A DNA stretch of 64,000 bases from a virus. The notes under the pieces were generated by a model. It was given only the letters and a program-made list of their open reading frames with translations, searched no databases and was not told the origin of the DNA. The translations under genes were made by a program, and so were the position numbers. The stretch lies in the IMG/VR virus record IMGVR_UViG_3300043466_002106, positions 1-64,000 of that record; one strand, given 5' to 3'. Of the stretch, positions 10,398 to 19,849 are shown in pieces. Positions within the stretch are counted from its first letter, which is position 1. Each line of letters begins with the position of its first letter.

Positions 10398-11554
10398 TGA
10401 AATTAGGTTTAATTGGTGTTGATGTGATTGGTTTATCATTTGGTTTATTGTGCGAAAAAAAAGGTTATGAAGTCTTAGTATCAAATAGTAATGAAGATTA
10501 TGTTTTTAATCTTAATCAAAAGATTTGTATCACAAATGAACCATTAATTCAATCTATGTTATTTGACACTAATAAGTTTAGTGCGACTACAAATAATACC
10601 GATGTAATCAAGAATTCTGATATCATTTTTATTTTCTCACCTACCCCATCCAATATTGATGGTAACTACGACACTGCAAAAGTATTTGACGTTATTTCAG
10701 AATTTTATACTTTGTCATCACAAGATGTTCAACTTTATAATAAGAAAGTGGTGATATGTTCTACAACAAATCCTGGTGAAGTGGACCAAATACAACAAAG
10801 ATTAAACATGTTTAATATTCAGGTCGCATACAATCCATTCTTCACAAATGAAGGTGAGATTGTAAAAGACATTGAAAATCATGAAATGGTTTTAATTGGT
10901 ACAGAGTATCAAGAATTAACAAATGAATTAATTCAATTACATACTAAAGTTAAAAAAATTCTTGTTAATGTTTATACGATGTCTTCAAAGGCTGCAGAGA
11001 TAACAAAGATTGGAATCAATTCTTTTTTATCCGCAAAAATTAGTTACGCTAATATGCTAGGTGAAATTATTACCAAATCAGGTATTGAGAATGAGGTTAA
11101 TATGGTATTAACTGCAATTGGTGGTGATTCAGGAATTGGTAAAAAACACATGAATTACGGATTTGGTTTTGGTGGTCCAACAATCAATGGAGATAATAAA
11201 GCATTAAAACATTTTGCTGAAAGTGTTGAAGTAAATACTGATTTAATTTCATGTATTAACACATTCAACCAATCTCATATTTTGTTCATTAAAGAACATT
11301 ACATTCAAAAAAATCCAACAAAAGAAATTCCATTTGTTATGAACCACATAACGTATAAAAAAGGTTCTAATATCGTTGAGGAATCCCAACAATTTCAATT
11401 GTGTATAGAATTGTTAAATGATGGTTATAGTGTTAATGTTATTGAAATTCCTGAAGTTGCAAATAAATTAAACACATTATCCGAATCATATAACGGAAGA
11501 TTAAAATTTTATAAACCAGGTACAACCCCTGAAGGAATATTAATTAATTTATAA
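10397..11554 (+). CDS. UDP-glucose/GDP-mannose dehydrogenase homologue lacking the catalytic Cys
   Basis: 385 residues in the three-domain layout of nucleotide-sugar 6-dehydrogenases: Rossmann start GLIGVDVIGLSFGLL, central helix AEITKIGINSFLSAKISYAN with the family's Lys and Asn, and a C-terminal half. Two key sites have changed. The dinucleotide loop reads GVDVIG rather than GxGxxG. The nucleophile motif GFGGSCFPKD is replaced by GFGGPTINGD at residues 257-266, so the catalytic Cys is Thr. It may be a pseudoenzyme or have changed chemistry; a uronic acid product should not be assumed. Confidence 0.75.
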   Translation: MKLGLIGVDVIGLSFGLLCEKKGYEVLVSNSNEDYVFNLNQKICITNEPLIQSMLFDTNKFSATTNNTDVIKNSDIIFIFSPTPSNIDGNYDTAKVFDVISEFYTLSSQDVQLYNKKVVICSTTNPGEVDQIQQRLNMFNIQVAYNPFFTNEGEIVKDIENHEMVLIGTEYQELTNELIQLHTKVKKILVNVYTMSSKAAEITKIGINSFLSAKISYANMLGEIITKSGIENEVNMVLTAIGGDSGIGKKHMNYGFGFGGPTINGDNKALKHFAESVEVNTDLISCINTFNQSHILFIKEHYIQKNPTKEIPFVMNHITYKKGSNIVEESQQFQLCIELLNDGYSVNVIEIPEVANKLNTLSESYNGRLKFYKPGTTPEGILINL

Positions 11555-12273
11555 TGATAGTATTAACGACAACATATAATTGTGAAAACTTTGTCGAAAA
11601 ATCTTTATTGAGTATTATGTCTCAAAGATTTAAAGATTTCAAATGTTATATAACTGATGACATATCTACAGATAATACGGTAGACATAATTAAAAAAACA
11701 ATATCAGGTGATGATAGATTTATCCTAATTGAAAATAAAGAAAAAATGTATCAACCAGGAAATTACGACCAAGTAATTCGTGGATTAGATATTCCCGATA
11801 ATGAAATTTGTGTTGAGATTGATGGTGATGATTGGTTACCAAATTCAAATGTTTTAACCTTTATTAATGAAACATATAAAGATGAAAATGTTTGGATGAC
11901 AAGTGGTTCATTTAAATACCATGACGGTAGACCAGGGTTTGCAAATCCCCCAAGAAATTTCACAAATGTTCGAAACCAAACTTTCACATTATCTCACATG
12001 AGAACTTGGAAGTCTTGGTTATGGAAAAAAATAAATCAAGAAGATTTAAAAGATGGTTCAGGAAAATACTGGAGTGTTGCGGGTGATTTATCATTTATGT
12101 TTCCAATGTTAGAAATGTCGGGAAAAAGTCACTTTAAATATATTCCAGATGTCTTATATATCTATAATGAATCTAACCCATTAAATGACCACAAAGTTAA
12201 TATGGGTAAAGTGTCATCAACCGTTAACATAATCAGAAATAAACCACAATATAATTTATTACAAAATGTCTGA
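11554..12273 (+). CDS. GT2-family glycosyltransferase
   Basis: 239 residues with the GT-A hallmark order. IVLTTTYNCENFVEKSLLSI is at the N-terminus, then FKCYITDDISTDNT, and CVEIDGDDWLPNSNVL carries the metal-binding DxD-like site. DLSFMFPMLE lies in the acceptor region. It is short for the family (about 240-330) and has no membrane helix, so it is a soluble enzyme. Its start overlaps the stop of the dehydrogenase-like gene. Substrates are unknown. Confidence 0.85.
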   Translation: MIVLTTTYNCENFVEKSLLSIMSQRFKDFKCYITDDISTDNTVDIIKKTISGDDRFILIENKEKMYQPGNYDQVIRGLDIPDNEICVEIDGDDWLPNSNVLTFINETYKDENVWMTSGSFKYHDGRPGFANPPRNFTNVRNQTFTLSHMRTWKSWLWKKINQEDLKDGSGKYWSVAGDLSFMFPMLEMSGKSHFKYIPDVLYIYNESNPLNDHKVNMGKVSSTVNIIRNKPQYNLLQNV

Positions 12274-12982
12274 AAACTTTAATCCAAAAATTTCAGTATG
12301 TATTCCATCATACGAAGCAAATGGTAGAGGTGTTGAATTTATTGATAAGAACATCCAATCGATTCTTTCTCAAACCTATAAAAATATAGAAATAGTTGTG
12401 TCCGACCATTCAAAAGACGATGATATTGAAAATTACATTAAAGGTTTGGGATTGGATAATATAATGTATTTAAGAAATACTAAGGATATTGGATGGCCCG
12501 CACATAACACAAACAATGCAATTAAAAATTCAACTGGGGATTATATCAAATTAATGAATTTAGACGACTTTATGGTTGGTGAAGATTCTATTCAATTAAT
12601 GGTTGATTTGTTAGATGAAGGTAATAAATGGGTTATTAGTGGATGTATTCACTACGATTATGGTAATGGTGGTTGGACAAACCCTATTATTCCAAGAATT
12701 GAAGGTGATGGTAAACACTTAATTAAAGGTATTAATTTTGTCGGGTGTCCAAGTGTTGGGTTAATTCCTCGTGATGAATATTTTGACCCTGAAGTTTTAT
12801 ATATGATTGATTGTGAACTTTGGTATCGTATGTTTATAACATATGGTTATCCTGGAGTATTAAAAGATTATAGGATTGCGGTTGGGATTGGTGACCACAC
12901 TTTAACCAGTCAATTATCATCAAAACATAGTGAATGGCATTATAAAGATGTCGATTATTGTAATAAAAAATTTTTAATATGA
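12266..12982 (+). CDS. GT2-family glycosyltransferase
   Basis: 238 residues. KISVCIPSYEANGRGVEF and IEIVVSDHSKDDDIENYI form the nucleotide-binding half. YIKLMNLDDFMVGEDSI is the DxD-equivalent, and MIDCELWYRMFITYG lies in the acceptor region. It overlaps both neighbours (8 and 4 bases), so it is translated as part of the same transcript. It is a diverged companion of the preceding GT2 rather than a close duplicate. Confidence 0.85.
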   Translation: MSENFNPKISVCIPSYEANGRGVEFIDKNIQSILSQTYKNIEIVVSDHSKDDDIENYIKGLGLDNIMYLRNTKDIGWPAHNTNNAIKNSTGDYIKLMNLDDFMVGEDSIQLMVDLLDEGNKWVISGCIHYDYGNGGWTNPIIPRIEGDGKHLIKGINFVGCPSVGLIPRDEYFDPEVLYMIDCELWYRMFITYGYPGVLKDYRIAVGIGDHTLTSQLSSKHSEWHYKDVDYCNKKFLI

Positions 12983-14139
12983 AAAACATACAATTATTTA
13001 TCCCAAAATTTAGAAACGAAGAAATCTTTGAACACATGTCAACTTGTTTAGACAAGGGATGGACTGGTTTAGGATTTAAAACCGTTGAAATTGAAAATGA
13101 ATGGAAATCTTATACAGGATTACCACATGCTCATTTTATAAACTCAAATACTTCAGGTCTTCATTTGGCGGTGAAAATATTGAAGGATGCAAATAAATGG
13201 TCCGATGACGATGAAATCATTACAAGTCCATTAACATTTGTATCATCAAATCATGCAATAATGTATGAAAATTTAAAACCTGTATTCGCAGATGTGGATG
13301 AATATTTGTGTTTAGACCCAGCATCAGTAGAATCAAAAATAACTAAAAAAACAAAAGCAGTTTTGTTTATTGGTATTGGTGGTAACACTGGTGAACTTTA
13401 TAAAATTATCGAATTATGTAAAAAACATAAGTTAAAGTTAATTTTAGACGCGGCTCACATGTCAGGTACATTTGCAAAAACCCCATCAACAGGTGAAGTT
13501 GAACATGTCGGTCATGGTGCCGATGTAACCGTATTTAGTTTCCAAGCTGTTAAGAACTTACCAACCGCAGATTCGGGTATGATTTGTTTTGCAAATGAGG
13601 ACTACGATACTTTAGTAAGAAAACTATCTTGGTTAGGTATTGATAAAGACACATACCAAAGAAGTAACGATAAAGGAAATTATAAATGGGAATACGACTT
13701 AGTTGATGTTGGTTACAAATACCACGGAAACTCAATAATGGCATCAATGGCATTGGTTGGTTTAAAATACCTTGACGAAGATAATGACAGAAGACGAGAA
13801 ATCTGTGAAAAATATGAAAACGAATTAACCAAACATGGAATTCAAACCATAAAGACACATAACGATTGTGTGTTATCGTCAAGACATTTATTTCAAATTG
13901 TTGTAAATCAACGAAATAAATTCATGGAATTATTAAACTCAAATGGAGTTTATCCTGGAGTTCATTATAGAGACAATACCAATTATAAAATGTACAAACA
14001 TGGATTTGGGACATGTCCAAATTCTTTAACAATATCTGAAAAATTAATAACATTACCATTACATATGAATTTAACCGATGAGGATATTGATTATGTAATC
14101 GAACAAGTGATAAAAGTTAACCAACAAATAGAAGGATGA
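12979..14139 (+). CDS. DegT/DnrJ/EryC1 sugar aminotransferase
   Basis: 386 residues, the usual family length. The phosphate-binding turn NSNTSGLHLA is near residue 57, LILDAAHMSG near 155 carries the cofactor Asp, and the Schiff-base Lys is K192 in FSFQAVKNLPTADSG. It would transfer an amino group from glutamate to a keto sugar. The next gene is an acyltransferase of the family that N-acylates such products. With Gmd in the same operon, a GDP-perosamine-type 4-amino sugar is a reasonable but unproven product. Confidence 0.88.
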   Translation: MKNIQLFIPKFRNEEIFEHMSTCLDKGWTGLGFKTVEIENEWKSYTGLPHAHFINSNTSGLHLAVKILKDANKWSDDDEIITSPLTFVSSNHAIMYENLKPVFADVDEYLCLDPASVESKITKKTKAVLFIGIGGNTGELYKIIELCKKHKLKLILDAAHMSGTFAKTPSTGEVEHVGHGADVTVFSFQAVKNLPTADSGMICFANEDYDTLVRKLSWLGIDKDTYQRSNDKGNYKWEYDLVDVGYKYHGNSIMASMALVGLKYLDEDNDRRREICEKYENELTKHGIQTIKTHNDCVLSSRHLFQIVVNQRNKFMELLNSNGVYPGVHYRDNTNYKMYKHGFGTCPNSLTISEKLITLPLHMNLTDEDIDYVIEQVIKVNQQIEG

Positions 14140-14777
14140 GTAGTATTGTAATTTTAGGTGCTGCAGGTCTTGCAAAAGAATTTTACTATTATGTAAAAAG
14201 AGCAAAACCTGAAATAACTAATTTCATTTTTGTTAATGATTTAGATGATGGTCAAACATCATTTGATATTGATGGTGAAGTATTTCCTGTGGTTAAAGAT
14301 TGGTCATTTAAAGAAAACTATAAATTTATAGTTGCCGTTGGTAGTCCAAAAATAAAAAAGATTTTAGTTACAAAGGCACTATCATCAGGGTTAGTACCAT
14401 CTGAAACAATTGTTGACCCGTCAGCAATTGTATTAATGGATAAAAAAAATTTAGGACGTGGCGGTATTGTTTCACCAGGTTGTGTGGTTACTTCTAATGT
14501 CACGTTTGGTGACTACGTAACACTAAACTTAAATACCACGGTTGGTCACGATACAATTATTGGCGACTATTGCACCACAAATCCTGGTGTTCATATTTCA
14601 GGTCAAATAACAATGGGTTCTTCTAATGAATTTGGAACAGGATGTATTGTTAGAGATAGATTGAACATCGGGTCAAATAAAACTTTTGGTGCTCAAACTG
14701 CTGTAGTTAAAGACATTTTGGGGGATGAACCTGAAGTATATGTTGGAATCCCATCTAAACTTTTAGTTAAAAAATAA
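14136..14777 (+). CDS. Left-handed beta-helix sugar N/O-acyltransferase (NeuD/PglD/PerB-like)
   Basis: 213 residues. An N-terminal Rossmann-like nucleotide-sugar domain (SSIVILGAAGLAKEFYYY, KFIVAVGSPKIKK) is followed from about residue 95 by hexapeptide repeats (VSPGCVVTSNVTFGDYV, TIIGDYCTTNPGVHISG). The catalytic His of the family is probably that in TTVGHDTIIG. The end VYVGIPSKLL is typical. It overlaps the aminotransferase by 4 bases, so the pair probably makes and acylates one amino sugar. Confidence 0.87.
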   Translation: MSSIVILGAAGLAKEFYYYVKRAKPEITNFIFVNDLDDGQTSFDIDGEVFPVVKDWSFKENYKFIVAVGSPKIKKILVTKALSSGLVPSETIVDPSAIVLMDKKNLGRGGIVSPGCVVTSNVTFGDYVTLNLNTTVGHDTIIGDYCTTNPGVHISGQITMGSSNEFGTGCIVRDRLNIGSNKTFGAQTAVVKDILGDEPEVYVGIPSKLLVKK

Positions 14778-14780
14778 AAT

Positions 14781-15584
14781 ATGCATACAGTAAACAAAAT
14801 TTCAAATTGGGATATTCGAGTAGATATTCAAACAGATAAACCATGTGAGTTATACGTAGACACGTTCCCATCAGGACCTAAAGAATGTTTAAGAGTTCTT
14901 TGGTCTGTTGAACCAAATGAAATCTCAGGATTAAGAGATATTGTAATTGGTAGACATGAGGAGTTTGATTTGATTTTAACTTGGCATAAAGAAGTTTTAG
15001 ATAATTGTCCAAACGCGAGATTATTTCCACACGGAATGTCTTGGATTTTAGATTTTGATTTAACTTCAGAAAAAGAATATTGTGTCACTTCAATTGTTGG
15101 GGGTAAAAGATTAACTCCAAATCAAATTGTAAGACAAGAATTATCAACAGTAACAGACCAAATTACTTCAGTACCATTACATCTATTCAATAGTAGGAAT
15201 AATCCATACACAGGAGAACCTACAATTAATAGAGTTATGCAAGATGGAGATAGAAAAAATGAATTATTCTATTCTCAATATCATATCGCAATTGAAAATG
15301 TATGTCAACCAAATTACTTCAGTGAAAAACTTGTTGATTGTTTTCAAACCAACACAATTCCAATTTATTTAGGATGTCCAAATATTGAGGACTTTTTTGA
15401 TGTTAAAGGTATGTTCATAGTTAATACATTAGAAGATATCGTTAATGTTTGTAATTCAATTACCCCTGAAACATACAATGAAATGTCACCTTACGTTAAA
15501 GAAAATTACGAAAGGAGTATCAAATACGCTAAGTTCAGAGAAACATTAAGAGATGAAGTTATTGAATTCGTTAAAAATTCTTAA
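14781..15584 (+). CDS. GT10 alpha-1,3/4-fucosyltransferase-like
   Basis: 267 residues. The GT10 signature is clear near residues 168-205: YHIAIENVCQPNYFSEKL, then an acidic patch and NTIPIYLGCPNIEDFF. In characterised members this region binds GDP-fucose. The N-terminal half is shorter than in bacterial FucTs. Its presence with Gmd and an Fcl/ColC-type gene supports a GDP-6-deoxyhexose donor. The acceptor is unknown. Confidence 0.88.
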   Translation: MHTVNKISNWDIRVDIQTDKPCELYVDTFPSGPKECLRVLWSVEPNEISGLRDIVIGRHEEFDLILTWHKEVLDNCPNARLFPHGMSWILDFDLTSEKEYCVTSIVGGKRLTPNQIVRQELSTVTDQITSVPLHLFNSRNNPYTGEPTINRVMQDGDRKNELFYSQYHIAIENVCQPNYFSEKLVDCFQTNTIPIYLGCPNIEDFFDVKGMFIVNTLEDIVNVCNSITPETYNEMSPYVKENYERSIKYAKFRETLRDEVIEFVKNS

Positions 15585-15585
15585 T

Positions 15586-16203
15586 ATGGATAACGAAATT
15601 TCTTTCTCAATCGAATCAATTAGTGAGGGTCACCACAAAGTATCTTATCGTGGTATTAAACTAATTAAAGACCCTTTTGATTATCTACTATACCAAATGA
15701 TTATTAATGAGGTTAAACCCGATTTAATTATTGAAATTGGCACTAACCATGGGGCATCGGCTCTCTACATGGCAGATATGTTAGATTTATTAGGTAATGG
15801 TATGATTCACACCATGGATATCATGGAATACCCAATGCACCCATTAATTGTCAATAACCCAAGAATTAAAAGATTTTTAGGAGGTTTTGAAGGTTATGAT
15901 TTAAAAAATGCCGAAGGTTACAATAACATATTGGTTATTGATGATGGGTCTCACCTATATAGTCATGTAAAAATAGCTATGAATAAATTTAAAGATTTGG
16001 TTTCTGTTAATTCTTATTTTATTATTGAAGACGGGGCATTAAACCATATTGGTCTTGAACAACAATATAGTGGTGGTCCACTAAGAGCAATAGGTGAATT
16101 TTTACCCAATAACCCTAATTTCCAAATTGATAGAAAATGGTGTGATTTTTTTGGTAAAAACGCCACTTTCAATCCAAATGGATATATTAAAAGATTATAT
16201 TAA
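15586..16203 (+). CDS. CmcI-like cephalosporin hydroxylase / sugar methyltransferase family protein
   Basis: 205 residues from the ATG at 15586, two bases after the previous stop; an in-frame upstream extension would overlap that gene and is not needed. The SAM-type fold shows as LIIEIGTNHGASALYMADML, with IHTMDIMEY and VIDDGSHLYSHV. The acidic YFIIEDGALNH lies in the place of the catalytic metal site. Members of this group are often O-methyltransferases for capsule or rhamnose residues. Methylation of an island sugar is the likeliest role. Confidence 0.75.
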   Translation: MDNEISFSIESISEGHHKVSYRGIKLIKDPFDYLLYQMIINEVKPDLIIEIGTNHGASALYMADMLDLLGNGMIHTMDIMEYPMHPLIVNNPRIKRFLGGFEGYDLKNAEGYNNILVIDDGSHLYSHVKIAMNKFKDLVSVNSYFIIEDGALNHIGLEQQYSGGPLRAIGEFLPNNPNFQIDRKWCDFFGKNATFNPNGYIKRLY

Positions 16204-16985
16204 TGAGTTTTGTATCAACAAAATTAATGGGTGGATTAGGAAATTATCTATTCCAGATATCCACGGCTTATTATCTATGTCTAAGAGATAATAAAGAATT
16301 GTTATGTGATGTGTCCGATTCAATGGTACCTCATAAACCATATTCAAACTACACATCAAATATTTTTAGAAACGTTAAGTTCATTAATGGTGTTACTGAT
16401 TTTACTCCATTAGGTGAATCGGGATTCTCATATACTCCGCTACCTCAAATTGACGGTAACGTTAAATTATATGGTCACTTTCAAAGTGAAAAATATTTCA
16501 TGGATTATAGAAACGAAATATTGGAATTGTTTAAAATTGATGATGAAACAAATCAAAAATTAATTAACAAATACGGTGAACTATTAAAACTTGATACTTG
16601 TTCGATTCACGTCAGACGTGGAGATTATTTAGGTTTACAAAATCACCACCCAATCCAACCAATAGAATATTACCAAAAAGCAATTAATCTTATTGGTGAA
16701 GATAAACATTTCTTAATATTCTCTGACGACATTAAATGGTGTGAAGAAAATTTTAGTTTCTTAAATAATAAAACATTTGTGTCGGACAATTTAGATTACG
16801 AAGATTTGTATTTGATGTCGATGTGTAATAATAACATATTGGCAAATTCTACATTTAGTTGGTGGGGGGCATGGATGAATCAAAATGAAAATAAACAAGT
16901 CATTATACCGTCAAAATGGTTTGGTATTTCCAATTCACATTTGAACACTAATGACTTATATTGTGATAAATGGATTAAATTATGA
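16203..16985 (+). CDS. GT11 alpha-1,2-fucosyltransferase-like
   Basis: 260 residues. The start STKLMGGLGNYLFQIS, the donor-site motif IHVRRGDYLG near residue 140 and NSTFSWWGAWM near 220 are diagnostic of GT11. These enzymes move fucose, or in O-antigen clusters possibly the related 3,6-dideoxy sugar colitose, from a GDP donor. It immediately precedes the Fcl/ColC-type and ColD-type genes, overlapping by 4 bases. Transfer of colitose rather than fucose is inference from this neighbourhood. Confidence 0.9.
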   Translation: MSFVSTKLMGGLGNYLFQISTAYYLCLRDNKELLCDVSDSMVPHKPYSNYTSNIFRNVKFINGVTDFTPLGESGFSYTPLPQIDGNVKLYGHFQSEKYFMDYRNEILELFKIDDETNQKLINKYGELLKLDTCSIHVRRGDYLGLQNHHPIQPIEYYQKAINLIGEDKHFLIFSDDIKWCEENFSFLNNKTFVSDNLDYEDLYLMSMCNNNILANSTFSWWGAWMNQNENKQVIIPSKWFGISNSHLNTNDLYCDKWIKL

Positions 16986-17902
16986 AAATATTAGTTACAG
17001 GCTCAAATGGATTATTAGGAAGAGCATTAAAAAAAGTTTTAGGTGATGGTCACGTATACCACACAAGAAAAGATGTTGATTTAACAAATTATGAAGAAAC
17101 ATTTAAATACTTTCAAGATAAAGTATTAAATGAAGGTGTGGATACCGTTATTCATACCGCAGCTAAAGTTGGTGGTGTTAATGCGAACATGAACAATAAC
17201 CAAACATTTTTTAATGACAACTACATTATTAATAGTAATGTAATTAAAGCGTGTTCAATTCTTCAAATTGATAATTTTGTAAATATATTATCAACTTGCA
17301 TTTTCCCACATGAGAATATTGTCTATCCATTAACCTCAGACCAAATTGATAAAGGAGCTCCACACCCATCAAATTATGGGTACTCATATGCTAAAAGATT
17401 ATCAGGATATGAAACACAAATCTTTAGGGATGTTTTAAAGAAAAATTGGTACTCAGTAGTACCAACAAATCTTTATGGACCTTATGACAATTTTAATTTA
17501 GAAGATAGTCATTTAATCCCTGGTATGATTCACAGAGCATATTTAGCAAAACAAAACAATGAAAAATTTGTTATTTGGGGGGATGGTTCACCATTAAGAC
17601 AGTTTGTTTATTCAGAAGATATGGCAAAATTAATTGTGTGGTCTTTAACTAATTGGAATTCTGAAAAACATTGTATGATGATAGATGAGACCGAAGTTTC
17701 TGTGATGGAGGTTGCAAATATAATCACCAAAAAATTTGGATTTAATGATAACGATTTAGTGTTTGACGAAACTAAACCAAGAGGTCAATTTAGAAAACCA
17801 GCGGCGTCAGATATTAAAGATTTTGAGTTTAAGCCAATTGAAGAGGGTATTAATGAAACTATCGATTGGTTTATAAACAATTACGAAAACGCTAGAAAAT
17901 GA
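16982..17902 (+). CDS. GDP-4-keto-6-deoxymannose epimerase/reductase (GDP-fucose or GDP-colitose synthase)
   Basis: 306 residues of the SDR family. The cofactor loop is TGSNGLLGRAL, AAKVGG follows, and the epimerase Cys lies in STCIFP. The Tyr/Lys pair is in YGYSYAKR, and the second epimerisation residue in DSHLIPGMIH; WGDGSPLRQF is near the C-terminus. Fcl and ColC are homologues with similar motifs, so sequence alone does not separate fucose from colitose synthesis. The adjoining ColD-like gene favours colitose, while GT10 and GT11 genes are compatible with either. Confidence 0.88.
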   Translation: MKILVTGSNGLLGRALKKVLGDGHVYHTRKDVDLTNYEETFKYFQDKVLNEGVDTVIHTAAKVGGVNANMNNNQTFFNDNYIINSNVIKACSILQIDNFVNILSTCIFPHENIVYPLTSDQIDKGAPHPSNYGYSYAKRLSGYETQIFRDVLKKNWYSVVPTNLYGPYDNFNLEDSHLIPGMIHRAYLAKQNNEKFVIWGDGSPLRQFVYSEDMAKLIVWSLTNWNSEKHCMMIDETEVSVMEVANIITKKFGFNDNDLVFDETKPRGQFRKPAASDIKDFEFKPIEEGINETIDWFINNYENARK

Positions 17903-19059
17903 AAAAAATAGATTTAATTCAAGATACAATTGACAATCAAGATATTGACAATTTAATTCAATGGTTAAAGGAATATCCAAGATTAACTAAAGGACCTAAA
18001 ACAATTGAGTTTGAAACAAAATGGTGTGAATGGTTAGGGTCCAAATATTCAATATTTGTGAATTCTGGTTCATCCGCGAATTTACTTATGTTATACGCTC
18101 TAAGAGTACTTAACAAAATGAAGAATAATAAAGTTTGTGTTCCTGCGTTATGTTGGGCAACTGACTTATCACCAGTACTTCAGTTTGATATGAAACCTTT
18201 ATTAATTGATTGTAATTTAGATAATTTATCAATTGATTTAAAACATTTAGAAGAGGTGTTTAAAACAGAACAACCATCAGTTTTACTATTAGTTTCGGTA
18301 TTAGGATTGTCACCTGACATGGATTCAATAGTTGAGTTATGCCAAAAATATGATGTGATTTTACTTGAGGATAATTGCGAATCTCAAGGGACTAAATTTA
18401 AAGGAACTAAGTTAGGTAACTTTGGATTGATGTCTTCATTTTCAACATATTTTGGTCATACGATGTCCACAATTGAGGGTGGTGTTATTACAACAAATGA
18501 TGAGGAGATTTACCATACATTATTACAACTTAGAAGTCATGGATGGGATAGAGATTTACCTGAGTCAAAACAACAAGAATTAAGAAAAGAATGGGAAATT
18601 TCGGATTTCTCAGCACTTTACACATTTTACATACCAGGGTTCAATTTAAGAAGTACAGATTTACAAGCACAACTTGGAATCCAACAATTGTTAAAAGTTG
18701 ACGGAATGATTAGTAATCGATTCCAAAATTTCCTATATTATAAATCAAGGTTGGAGGGTAAAATTTGGTTTCCAAAAACATTTAATGATGAGTTTACATC
18801 AAATTTTGCAATTCCTGTTATTACTAAAACACCTGAAGACAAACAAAGATTAATAAAGGAGTTAGAAGAAAATAACATTGCCTGTAGACCTTTAATTTCA
18901 GGGTCTATGGGAACACAACCATTTTATAAAAAATTGTATGGTGAAAATAAATTACCTAATTGTTCTATAATCGATGAACGAGGAGTTTATGTTCCAAACC
19001 ATGATAAGATGACAAAAGAAGATATCGATAGAGTTTGTGATATCTTACTAAAATATTAA
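17899..19059 (+). CDS. colD: ColD-like GDP-4-keto-6-deoxymannose 3-dehydratase
   Basis: 386 residues, DegT-type fold. The usual Schiff-base Lys is His187 in TYFGHTMSTIEGG, as in ColD (His188 by established work) and in CDP-sugar 3-dehydrases. It lacks the Cys cluster for an iron-sulfur centre seen in the CDP-sugar E1 enzymes, so the ColD type is favoured. ColD uses PLP and glutamate to remove the 3-hydroxyl of GDP-4-keto-6-deoxymannose. Gmd lies two genes downstream and the Fcl/ColC homologue overlaps the start. Confidence 0.85.
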   Translation: MKKIDLIQDTIDNQDIDNLIQWLKEYPRLTKGPKTIEFETKWCEWLGSKYSIFVNSGSSANLLMLYALRVLNKMKNNKVCVPALCWATDLSPVLQFDMKPLLIDCNLDNLSIDLKHLEEVFKTEQPSVLLLVSVLGLSPDMDSIVELCQKYDVILLEDNCESQGTKFKGTKLGNFGLMSSFSTYFGHTMSTIEGGVITTNDEEIYHTLLQLRSHGWDRDLPESKQQELRKEWEISDFSALYTFYIPGFNLRSTDLQAQLGIQQLLKVDGMISNRFQNFLYYKSRLEGKIWFPKTFNDEFTSNFAIPVITKTPEDKQRLIKELEENNIACRPLISGSMGTQPFYKKLYGENKLPNCSIIDERGVYVPNHDKMTKEDIDRVCDILLKY

Positions 19060-19062
19060 AAT

Positions 19063-19848
19063 ATGTTGAGATTTACAAAACCAGCAAGAGGCAAAGATAT
19101 TCATCAGAGAGGATATTTTTCATACATTACTGAAGGGATTATTCACATTTATAATGCAAAGTTAAATCATCCAAACGAAAAATTTAAAGTTTATTTTGAT
19201 TTATTCGACATATATGGATACGGTAAAGGAAACATTTTTGATGTTTGTTTTATTCAAGATACTGAAGATTATAAATTAAACTTTAATAGTTATTCCAACA
19301 TTGAATGGTTGGATACACTGACTCGTTTTGACCCATATGATGAAACAACTTTCACCAAAGAAAAATTTGAAACTTGTGAACAAATCATTAAAGAGCATTT
19401 GGTGTTAAACGATGAAATGAAAAATCTATTCTCATCAAGACATTCTCAAATTGATTTTACAAATACTATTGGATTCCATAGAAGAGCAACAGATATGATA
19501 CTACATCATATTCCAACAATACCTTTGGATAATATTTTTAGTTCAATTGAACAAGAAGAATTTGAAAACATATTTTTAATGTCTGACAATGTAGACGATT
19601 TAAATAAATTCAAACAAAGATATGGTAATAGATTAATAACCTTTGACGAATTTAGTACTTCAGAGTTGGATAGTAACCCATTTTTTAAAATGAATAAAGA
19701 TGAAGAATCAACTAAAAACCACATAAAAGAAATTGTGTTTGGTGCGTATACATTAGGGATGACAAAAAAATTATATTGTACAAAATCTAATTTATCAACA
19801 TTCTCAATATTATCAAACTCAAATTTAAACTATAAAAGATTAAATTAA
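19063..19848 (+). CDS. Fucosyltransferase-superfamily-like protein
   Basis: 261 residues. IGFHRRATDM near residue 138 resembles the donor-site loop (HxRRxD) of GT11/GT23/NodZ-type fucosyltransferases. NIFLMSDN and LYCTKSNLSTFSI, later in the protein, match the usual positions of a D-N motif and a Ser-rich donor loop. The overall match is weaker than for the GT10 and GT11 genes. It lies between the ColD-like gene and gmd, so a GDP-deoxyhexose donor is likely. Confidence 0.6.
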   Translation: MLRFTKPARGKDIHQRGYFSYITEGIIHIYNAKLNHPNEKFKVYFDLFDIYGYGKGNIFDVCFIQDTEDYKLNFNSYSNIEWLDTLTRFDPYDETTFTKEKFETCEQIIKEHLVLNDEMKNLFSSRHSQIDFTNTIGFHRRATDMILHHIPTIPLDNIFSSIEQEEFENIFLMSDNVDDLNKFKQRYGNRLITFDEFSTSELDSNPFFKMNKDEESTKNHIKEIVFGAYTLGMTKKLYCTKSNLSTFSILSNSNLNYKRLN

Positions 19849-19849
19849 C

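Noticed and set aside
17899-19059. Iron-sulfur CDP-sugar 3-dehydrase (RfbH/AscC type)
   Set aside because: The His-for-Lys change is shared, but the clustered Cys residues for the iron-sulfur centre are not seen and gmd is nearby, so the ColD type is favoured.
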